Assembly: GCA_029945495.1 (NCBI GenBank)
Contig: JAQSCR010000676.1
Coordinates: 1-6,177 of the forward strand
DNA from: Pseudolabrys sp.
Lineage (GTDB): Bacteria; Pseudomonadota; Alphaproteobacteria; Rhizobiales; Xanthobacteraceae
Reading direction: 5' to 3'
Length of the DNA stretch: 6,177 nt
The notes under the pieces were generated by a model. The model was given only the letters and a program-made list of their open reading frames with translations. It was not told where the DNA came from and did not search any database. A program made the position numbers and the translations under genes. Shown here in pieces: positions 1 to 5,464 of the stretch (positions are counted from its first letter, which is position 1; every line of letters begins with the position of its first letter).

Positions 1-1299
1 GCCAAAGTAACTGCGGCCAGCTTCAAGCCGATTGTAGTCGTACCGTGAAATCGCCTTAGTCCCGCACAATGTGTCGGTAAAGCGTTGGGAAAGAATCCAG
101 GAAAAGAGAACCGCGAATGTCCGGTTGGCCAAGTAATTCAGAAAACGCATGGCGCCCTGCGCCATGGGATAAACTAGCCTTGTCCCGTTAACGAACTCAC
201 CCCGACCAGAAGCAAAGATAGCGAAAAACTTTCCGATATCTTCCGGTGCTACCGTCAGATCGGCATCAAGAATGATCAGAACGTCGCCGCGTGCCGCCGC
301 AAACCCCTCGCGTACCGCGTTGCCTTTGCCTTTGCCCTGTTGAACGAGGACCTTGATGTCACGGTCGGCATACTTCGCTTTCACTCGATGGCATTCTTCG
401 AGGGTTCCATCCGCACTGTGCCCCTCGACAAAGAGGATCTCGAGATCGTCACAAAACTTCGGCAGTCTTTGCACCGCCCTTTCGATATTGTCGCGCTCGT
501 TGCGGCAAGGCACGAGAACCGAAGCCGATCTTGGCGCCGTGTGCTCCATGCGCCGAGATCGGGCCACGACATAATTGCGCAGGCAGAGATTGCGTATCAA
601 AGGCAGCGGAGCGACAAATCGATTCAGAAATGTGCCGATACCCAGCATTCGAACAGGAACAAGCTGGCGCGTTTCAGAACGGACAACTTCAAAGTCGGCC
701 ATATCGAGAATGCTCGAAAGGTCTCGGACTGAGAGCCAGCTCTGTTGCGGATGCGGCATTCGTTGACCGACCTGCTCCCCAAATCGAAGCAGCGGTCGCC
801 ATAACTGATTAAAATACGAGATAATAAGACGTGTATGCGGCGTGCAGATGCGATGCAACCGCTCGAGCGTCGACTGGCAATCTTCAAGACTGCCGATGGC
901 ATCGGCGATGATTATGGCATCAAACGGGCCGTGCAATGCCACGACGGTTTCTGCGTTCTCAATGTCGCCCTGAATAAATTCAAGATCCGGAAATAGCGCC
1001 TTCGCCCTTGCGATCATTTCGCCGCTGATATCGAGTCCAACCCCGCGAGAAGGCTTCAGCGAGGCGAGCGCGTGTCCGGCGCCGCATCCTATCTCAAGAA
1101 CTCTCGAGCCTTCTGGAATCAGAAACCGTTGAAAGCGATATTCATCTTCATAGAAGCTTTGACTGCGGGCGATCCAGGCCTGACGCTTCGATGCCAACCG
1201 ATCGTAATGGGCGATCAGTTCCCGCTTGCGCGCATTCCGCTGGAGCTGCTGTTCGGCTGCAGCCTCGCCCGACTCGTCCAATGCTAAATCGATTGACAT
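1..1299 (-). CDS. Bifunctional SAM-dependent methyltransferase / family 2 glycosyltransferase, 3' end cut by window edge
   Basis: The frame is open from an ATG at 1299 to base 1, giving 433 residues without a stop, so the C-terminus is missing. Residues about 25-215 form a class I methyltransferase: motif I VLEIGCGAG at 67-75, acidic D90 after the second strand for SAM ribose binding, GDIEN at 111-115, and FDAIIIADAIGSLED at 126-140. A linker follows to about 255. Residues about 258-433 are a GT-A fold GT2 domain: SVLVPCRNERDNI at 260-272, QGKGKGNAVREG at 321-332, the metal/nucleotide-sugar DxD motif in LDADL (D345 and D347), and FTDTLCGTKAISRY at 407-420, which recalls polyprenyl-phosphate sugar transferases of the DPM/ALG5 kind. 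By family knowledge it methylates a small molecule or sugar and transfers a nucleotide sugar; both substrates are unknown. The start overlaps the upstream GT4 stop by 16 bases. No strong Shine-Dalgarno is visible, so translational coupling is likely. Certain as a fusion by sequence; the role in glycan synthesis is inferred from neighbours. Confidence 0.9.
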   Translation of the reverse strand, partial: MSIDLALDESGEAAAEQQLQRNARKRELIAHYDRLASKRQAWIARSQSFYEDEYRFQRFLIPEGSRVLEIGCGAGHALASLKPSRGVGLDISGEMIARAKALFPDLEFIQGDIENAETVVALHGPFDAIIIADAIGSLEDCQSTLERLHRICTPHTRLIISYFNQLWRPLLRFGEQVGQRMPHPQQSWLSVRDLSSILDMADFEVVRSETRQLVPVRMLGIGTFLNRFVAPLPLIRNLCLRNYVVARSRRMEHTAPRSASVLVPCRNERDNIERAVQRLPKFCDDLEILFVEGHSADGTLEECHRVKAKYADRDIKVLVQQGKGKGNAVREGFAAARGDVLIILDADLTVAPEDIGKFFAIFASGRGEFVNGTRLVYPMAQGAMRFLNYLANRTFAVLFSWILSQRFTDTLCGTKAISRYDYNRLEAGRSYFG

Positions 1300-2486
1300 G
1301 GACTTGCTGTTCGGCCGGAGGATTTCGAAGCTAGTGAAAGCCCGAGTTTGGCCAGCGCGACAGTGCCTGCGCCGATTTTATCCAAGCCATAATTCTTGAT
1401 CGCAGTTTCCCGCGCAGCTCTTCCGATCTTTAAGGCCAAGGTTCGGTCGTTACGCAGGCGCGTGATCGCAGCCCCGATAGCGGCCGGATCGTCAGGCGGC
1501 ACGAGGATACAATTTTCTCTGTCTTTCATCAGATCGGGAGCCCAATTGCCGCGCGTCATGGTGAGGATAACTGGCCGCGCACAACTCATTGCCTGCAAGG
1601 TAACACTCTGCCCGGAAGGTTGATATACATCCTTAACGGGGACCACAATCGCGAATGCTGAGTTATAGAGCCGTCGCAAATCCTGATCGGTCGCCGAATG
1701 CGGGTCGGAAAAGCCGCCTGGGCTGATCCGGATATGGGTCGATCCGGGCGGCACGCGCACCGGGTTGCGGGTGATAATCAGGGTCGGGTTGGCACCCGGC
1801 GCTCGCGCTAGGGAATCGAAGTCGCGATTGAGGTCCTGTCCGATAGCCAGGACAAAGTCTCCATTGCCGTGTGCCTGCTCCGGCCGCCAGAACTCGGTAT
1901 CGACGCCGAAAGTCAGGATCGACGATCGCTCTGGGATGACTCCGTATCTCTCGATCGCCCGCGCCCGATCCGCCGGACCCAGAAAGAACACGTGATCGAG
2001 ACCGGCGAGAGACCGCCTGATGATGGCGCGCGCGACCCCACGCATCGTCTCAGGCGCGCGGCTTTCGATGTCGCAAAGACCCTGAAAGCCGCCGATCAGG
2101 ATCGGCCGCTTCGAAGCGTGCCCCAAGCCGAGACCGAGCGACAGCGAAAAACCGTCCGTGTAACTAATCAAAACCTTCGCACTCTCGAACGTCGCGGCTT
2201 TAAGACGGACGGACATTGGCCGCGCGCCGACTCCGGTGATCGAAGCCATAAACCTTTCAAATCTATCCGCAATGATGCCAAGCAGGCCGGGCTCGGCGCC
2301 CGAGGTTGATAACATCGCGCTTCTTATTCCGGCATTCTCCAATTCAAAAAAGCCATAGAAAAACTCGCGCGGCGATTCCTCGCCTTGCTGCAATTTTTGC
2401 AGTCGCAAATCGCGCCCACCTTTATTGAAAACCAATACGTCGGCATCGGCCGGGCCTATTCTCTCACTCGACTCCATCAGGCGCAT
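1284..2486 (-). CDS. GT4-type (GT-B fold) glycosyltransferase
   Basis: This encodes 400 residues from the ATG at 2486, a usual length for bacterial GT4 enzymes. The frame stays open 23 codons further upstream, but that part lies inside the preceding gene and reads as low-complexity W/S/R-rich sequence. The N-terminal half (to about 185) is weakly conserved, with a possible acceptor-side loop at GGFQGLCDIESR (132-143). The C-terminal Rossmann half has the typical linker FGVDTEFWRP (193-202), a sugar-nucleotide strand FVLAIGQD (211-218), and the donor-site region LYNSAFAIVVP (273-283), QPSGQSVTLQAMSCARPVI (289-307) and ENCILVPPDDPAAI (324-337). The E-x7-E glutamates are replaced by P290 and Q298. 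It probably transfers a sugar from a nucleotide donor to a lipid- or glycan-linked acceptor at the cytoplasmic membrane; donor and acceptor are unknown. It starts 4 bases after the upstream stop and its end overlaps the next gene by 16 bases. Confidence 0.85.
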   Translation of the reverse strand: MRLMESSERIGPADADVLVFNKGGRDLRLQKLQQGEESPREFFYGFFELENAGIRSAMLSTSGAEPGLLGIIADRFERFMASITGVGARPMSVRLKAATFESAKVLISYTDGFSLSLGLGLGHASKRPILIGGFQGLCDIESRAPETMRGVARAIIRRSLAGLDHVFFLGPADRARAIERYGVIPERSSILTFGVDTEFWRPEQAHGNGDFVLAIGQDLNRDFDSLARAPGANPTLIITRNPVRVPPGSTHIRISPGGFSDPHSATDQDLRRLYNSAFAIVVPVKDVYQPSGQSVTLQAMSCARPVILTMTRGNWAPDLMKDRENCILVPPDDPAAIGAAITRLRNDRTLALKIGRAARETAIKNYGLDKIGAGTVALAKLGLSLASKSSGRTASPCQSI

Positions 2487-2490
2487 GCGG

Positions 2491-3870
2491 CTACTCGGGC
2501 TCCTGACGACCGGCCAGGGCTCGCTCGCGGACCACCTCGCCCAGCAGATCGACAATTCGCTCGCGCCAAGGACGCTGAAACGGCGTAACGAATCGGCGCG
2601 CCACGTCTTTCAGGCGAGCGCCGCACGCCACACCTTCAGCCGAGACAAGCACGGGAAGGAGTCCGACCAACTCGTCGGAGCCTCTAGCGATAGATACATC
2701 GTTGAGGGCGAAAAACTCTTCGAAATGGAGAAGCGGAATCATTTTGCTCAGAACGGCATCGTCGCCCTCAGGCAAATAAATGGCCACAGGCTTCCCATGC
2801 ATCACTGCCTCAAGAAGAATCGTCGAGAGTGGCGACACCACGGCATCAACGCTGCAGAGCAGATCGTGCGTATCATGGTAGTCGGGCAAAGCCATTGAGG
2901 CGTCGCCCTTGGCAAGGCTGTCGAGATAGCCACGCATGCCTTTATCGACCACGATATAACGCCAAGAACGGCCCGCGAGCAGCGCCCCGCCCTGCCCACC
3001 ACCGCCCCATGGGTGGGGACGGTAGACAACCGTGATCGGTCCGGCGCGCCCCGCTTCGATAGCGTCATCGAGCGCGTCGAGCGCCGCACCCTCGTCGGTT
3101 TGCGCATTCGAACCGGCGAACAAAACAATCTTGCGCGAAGGATCTATGCCATGCACGGCGCAGAATCCGGCTCGGTCGATGCGAGGATGTTCGTTAAAGA
3201 CATCGAACTGAGCGGCGCCGAACTCGACCACCTTGTTTCGCGGCGCGCCAATAAACTGAATGGCGTGCTCCCGGGATTGCGGACCCCATACGAGAAGTTT
3301 GTCAGGATGGCCTACCACTGCCCGCTTGGTCGATGGGTTGTCCCAAGAATTAGTCGCGACCACGATCGGAATACTTTGGCGATTTCCTTCCGCCACCAGA
3401 TCGTTGATAAAGACGCCATCAAGGACAGACGGGTGGAAAACGATATCGGGCTTCTCGCGCGTGAGCAGATCGGCCAATTCCCGGTTTGGATAACAGTTTA
3501 ACCGATCTGCGACGATTTTGCGAAAAATACTCGCCCCGATAGGCAACCCTGCAAGGGTCAGCAGGGTTGCCGCCTTCCATCCAAGCGTCATCCATCGAAT
3601 CCGGCGGATCGCCGATTCATGTCGACCAAGGCGAAGTTTAAGCTGGTCGGCATAGAGAACCCACCGCCAAGTTTGTTGACGCTGTGGGTCAACCGCAACA
3701 CTGGTGAAGGGCGCTCCGAGCGGGAGTTCTTCGGGACTCAGTTTGAGGCGTTTTCGGCCAGCCGGGAACACGAAACGTACATCCGCGCTCCGCACAAGTT
3801 CAGCAAGGGCGCCGTTCTGTACGAAATGCCGACATACAATGTCGTGATCGATGAAGACGAGAGCCTTCAC
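2491..3870 (-). CDS. GT-B-like probable glycosyl- or glycerophospho-transferase, family unassigned
   Basis: This encodes 459 residues from a GTG at 3870. The longest frame begins at an ATG at 3903, but the GTG forms a GTGA overlap with the stop of the upstream gene, matching the other junctions, and yields a clean first strand, (V/M)KALVFIDHD. Visible blocks are that strand (1-10), a hydrophobic stretch at about 100-114 that may contact the membrane, NSWDNPSTK (174-182) followed by DKLLVWGPQ (190-198), VVEFGAAQFDVF (214-225), a second Rossmann start KIVLFAGSN (247-255), RPHPWGGGGQGG (284-295), and HDLLC...DAVVSPLSTILLEAVMHGKPV ending at 362. The last two blocks are typical of the donor half of GT-B proteins such as CDP-glycerol glycerophosphotransferase-like and surface carbohydrate enzymes. 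H286 and the S349/T350 turn are candidate active-site residues. Placed directly after the CMP-sugar synthetase, it could be the transferase that uses the CMP-sugar, but this is inference. I do not recognise a named gene. Confidence 0.75.
   Translation of the reverse strand: MKALVFIDHDIVCRHFVQNGALAELVRSADVRFVFPAGRKRLKLSPEELPLGAPFTSVAVDPQRQQTWRWVLYADQLKLRLGRHESAIRRIRWMTLGWKAATLLTLAGLPIGASIFRKIVADRLNCYPNRELADLLTREKPDIVFHPSVLDGVFINDLVAEGNRQSIPIVVATNSWDNPSTKRAVVGHPDKLLVWGPQSREHAIQFIGAPRNKVVEFGAAQFDVFNEHPRIDRAGFCAVHGIDPSRKIVLFAGSNAQTDEGAALDALDDAIEAGRAGPITVVYRPHPWGGGGQGGALLAGRSWRYIVVDKGMRGYLDSLAKGDASMALPDYHDTHDLLCSVDAVVSPLSTILLEAVMHGKPVAIYLPEGDDAVLSKMIPLLHFEEFFALNDVSIARGSDELVGLLPVLVSAEGVACGARLKDVARRFVTPFQRPWRERIVDLLGEVVRERALAGRQEPE
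2500..2504 (-). promoter_or_regulatory. Candidate Shine-Dalgarno of the GT4 gene
   Basis: The minus strand reads AGGAG here, inside the last codons of the preceding gene and 13 bases before the ATG at 2486. That spacing is longer than ideal. It is nevertheless the only good Shine-Dalgarno match near the candidate starts, and it favours the ATG at 2486 over the upstream extension of the frame. A second ATG at 2477 is less likely because it is even further from the site. Confidence 0.45.
3542..3571. repeat. Perfect 11-bp inverted repeat inside the GT-B-like gene
   Basis: GGCAACCCTGC at 3542-3552 is the exact reverse complement of 3561-3571, separated by an 8-base loop. Seven of the eleven pairs are G-C. 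It codes for residues 100-110 of the GT-B-like protein, a leucine/alanine-rich hydrophobic stretch. On the transcribed strand no T-run follows the stem, so it does not look like an intrinsic terminator. It may fold in the mRNA and slow translation, or may be a chance result of Leu/Ala/Gly codons. Confidence 0.6.
3867..3870 (-). other. GTGA stop/start overlap that sets the start of the GT-B-like gene
   Basis: The minus strand reads GTGA, where GTG is the proposed start of the GT-B-like gene and TGA ends the CMP-sugar synthetase. The alternative ATG at 3903 would add eleven residues (MVPVSVIGFRS) and a 37-base overlap. The GTG matches the 4-base pattern at the two junctions before it and puts a hydrophobic first beta strand at the N-terminus. 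Confidence 0.7.
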
Positions 3871-4583
3871 CGATCGGAACCCGATGACCGAGACAGGAAC
3901 CACTCCACCAACGCAATATCTTCCTCGGTATCAATTGAAAGATGCGGCCCTTGAATTACAAGCGCCCCTGCGCGGTGTCCTTTGATGGACCGTTGCTTGA
4001 CAAGACATTCGCGAGTAATTGCGTAGGCGATGCCGTTGCGATGAAATACCGGCTGCAGCTGTTGCCGCGCGATTATATCGGCACCCCTTGTGTCATAGTA
4101 ATTGAGAACGCCATCGACGACCGTCAATTGCTTCAGCGGATGCGCTTTGGTGTCGGTTTCCGACACCGTCCAAACCGAATCCCAAGAGCCATCAACCAGC
4201 ATTCGAATTGTCGCGGAGACCTGCTCCGAGGTCCGCAATGGCGAGGTCGGCTGCAGCATGACGACAATATCGTACTTGTTCCCATCCAGGGCTTCCGTGC
4301 TCTCAAGCGCATGCAGAAGCACATCGAAGTCTCCGATCCGGTCGCCCGAAATGGATTCGGGCCGCATATACGGCGCCGCAAGACCAACCGATTCTGCCGC
4401 ACTCTTAATCAAGGCATGGTCGGTCGAGACAATAGCGCGATCGACTTCTGGAACACCGCCGACAATATCGCCCACACGCGCGATTAACGAACGCCCGCCA
4501 ACCTCGCGCAGATTTTTGAGTGGAATGCCTTTGGATCCGCCACGGGCGGGCACCACGGCAAGTACCGTGCGGCCGTGGATCAT
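3867..4583 (-). CDS. CMP-sugar synthetase, acylneuraminate cytidylyltransferase (NeuA) family
   Basis: This encodes 238 residues, a normal length for the PF02348-type cytidylyltransferases. These enzymes couple CTP to an acidic sugar (Neu5Ac, legionaminic, pseudaminic acid or Kdo), releasing pyrophosphate, in the cytoplasm. Key signs are the CTP-binding loop ARGGSKGIPLKNL (13-25), IVSTDH (51-56), MLQPTSPLR (109-117) with the conserved Q111, HRNGIAYAI (181-189) resembling the sugar-binding NGAIYI segment, and SIDTEEDIALVE (216-227) with the metal-site aspartate D218. The usual first aspartate of the D-x-D pair here reads S216. It resembles NeuA/PseF/LegF more than KdsB in its motifs, but the exact sugar cannot be told from sequence, so no symbol is given. 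The ATG overlaps the preceding stop in ATGA, and its own TGA overlaps the next GTG in GTGA. It is the only gene here that points to the sugar type of the locus. Confidence 0.9.
   Translation of the reverse strand: MIHGRTVLAVVPARGGSKGIPLKNLREVGGRSLIARVGDIVGGVPEVDRAIVSTDHALIKSAAESVGLAAPYMRPESISGDRIGDFDVLLHALESTEALDGNKYDIVVMLQPTSPLRTSEQVSATIRMLVDGSWDSVWTVSETDTKAHPLKQLTVVDGVLNYYDTRGADIIARQQLQPVFHRNGIAYAITRECLVKQRSIKGHRAGALVIQGPHLSIDTEEDIALVEWFLSRSSGSDR
4580..4583 (-). other. ATGA stop/start overlap, methyltransferase to CMP-sugar synthetase
   Basis: The minus strand reads ATGA, sharing the stop of the methyltransferase with the start of the NeuA-like gene. Only a weak purine-containing stretch (GCGAGCG) precedes it, which again suggests coupled translation and a fixed ratio of the two enzymes. 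Confidence 0.8.
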
Positions 4584-5464
4584 GGTTCGCTCGCTACCGC
4601 AAAAACCGTGTCGGTCGCGCCTTTCGCCTCAAGCGCCGCCTTGTACGCCTGATCAGCGGAACCTAGCGCGTCGGCTAGAACAGGATCTCCGCCGGGGCGG
4701 CCGTACCGAAGCCACGCCAGATGATTTTCAAGCCCGTAACGTTGATAGGGACGAATTTCATCTACTACGAGACCGGTGGCGCCAATGACTTGCGACAGCG
4801 ATCTGCCGGAATAAACGAAGGGATGCTGGCGCTGGAAGTAAAACGCTTCATAGACAGGCAACGCATACAAAGACAAAAGCGGATCGTCCAACGACGGAAC
4901 CTCGATAATGATACGCCCGCGCGGTGCGAGCACTTGTCTTATTTCGCCAAGGAACCCCCGTGGGTCGCTGATATGTTCGAATACGTGGAACAAGCATACG
5001 ACATCCGCCTTAACGCCCGCATCAATTGCTTCAGCGATTGAGCTGAAATTATGGGCAAGTGACAATGCCTCTCGGGCACGATCTGTTTCACGATCGGGCT
5101 CGACGGCCATGAGGGACAATTGCGGGCGCAAGGCGCGCAGCTTCGATAGAAATCCGCCTTCGGCCGCGCCAATTTCCAGAATTGTCCCGGCTTTGGGGAA
5201 AAGGTCCTCGATCTTTGCCAGGCGGCGGTCAATGACATCGAGCGTCTTCTTGTATGGTCCCAGCCCAAGCTTTTGTTGACGCGGAACGTAGTGCGAGTAG
5301 TCGAGCACCGGACGCGGGTGCAGTACGGCGAAGGCATTCTCTCCGTCGACAAAAACGTCGACATCCACTTCATCGAAAATACCGTGACGGCGGTGACTGA
5401 ACACGGCATCTCGATAGGGCAACGGCAATGCAACTCTCGCGTCGTCCGGGATTTTTCGATTCAT
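4580..5464 (-). CDS. Class I SAM-dependent methyltransferase (Methyltransf_23-like)
   Basis: This encodes 294 residues. About 90 residues precede the Rossmann core and may be an accessory or substrate-binding segment. The core shows motif I ILEIGAAEG (95-103), AVEPD (120-124) whose acidic residue would bind SAM ribose, motif II region DVVCLFHVFEHISDP (154-168) and LAPRGRIIIEVPSLDD (179-194). After the core comes EAFYFQRQHPFVYSG (206-220), then a C-terminal signature RYGLENHLAWLRYGRPGGD (242-260) and a tail ending near TDTVFAV (284-290). The same C-terminal pattern occurs in the upstream methyltransferase, so the two are related. The ATG at 5464 overlaps the preceding TGA in ATGA, with no Shine-Dalgarno, implying coupled translation. 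It directly precedes the CMP-sugar synthetase, also by an ATGA overlap, so a role in methylating the sugar or glycan is plausible. The substrate is not known; O-, N- or C-methylation cannot be distinguished. Confidence 0.85.
   Translation of the reverse strand: MNRKIPDDARVALPLPYRDAVFSHRRHGIFDEVDVDVFVDGENAFAVLHPRPVLDYSHYVPRQQKLGLGPYKKTLDVIDRRLAKIEDLFPKAGTILEIGAAEGGFLSKLRALRPQLSLMAVEPDRETDRAREALSLAHNFSSIAEAIDAGVKADVVCLFHVFEHISDPRGFLGEIRQVLAPRGRIIIEVPSLDDPLLSLYALPVYEAFYFQRQHPFVYSGRSLSQVIGATGLVVDEIRPYQRYGLENHLAWLRYGRPGGDPVLADALGSADQAYKAALEAKGATDTVFAVASEP
5461..5464 (-). other. ATGA stop/start overlap, methyltransferase to methyltransferase
   Basis: The minus strand reads ATGA: the ATG of the second methyltransferase shares bases with the TGA of the first. 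The roughly 20 bases before it lack a Shine-Dalgarno, so translation of the second gene probably depends on termination-reinitiation. Confidence 0.8.

Noticed and set aside
148..166. 7-bp inverted repeat CATGGCG...CGCCATG with a 5-base loop
   Set aside because: It lies inside the GT2 domain coding sequence, codes for a symmetrical MAQGAM stretch, is short, and has no T-run; chance is the simplest explanation.
321..337. Short tandem repeat of GCCTTT (GGCAAA on the coding strand)
   Set aside because: It encodes the GKGKG part of a conserved GT2 motif, so the repeat follows from protein constraint rather than from a regulatory or phase-variable tract; a 6-base unit change would also keep the frame.
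2487..2555. Upstream extension of the GT4 frame by 23 codons
   Set aside because: It overlaps the end of the preceding gene by more than 60 bases, lacks a Shine-Dalgarno at its ATG, and reads as sequence unlike a glycosyltransferase N-terminus; the ATG at 2486 fits the compact operon better.
2995..3018. G/C-rich stretch with CCCACC and GGTGGG arms
   Set aside because: It results from proline, tryptophan and a run of glycine codons (HPWGGGGQGG) in the GT-B-like protein; the stem is only six pairs and no T-run follows.
2425..3501. Plus-strand open frames of 157 and 162 codons
   Set aside because: They are antisense to the GT-B-like and GT4 genes, show no domain or convincing ribosome binding site, and their translations look like reversed coding sequence.
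4102..4788. Long plus-strand open frame of 228 codons
   Set aside because: It lies antisense across the CMP-sugar synthetase and the end of the methyltransferase, both of which have clear family motifs; the translated sequence is S/R/P-rich with no recognisable domain, as expected for an antisense shadow in GC-rich coding DNA.
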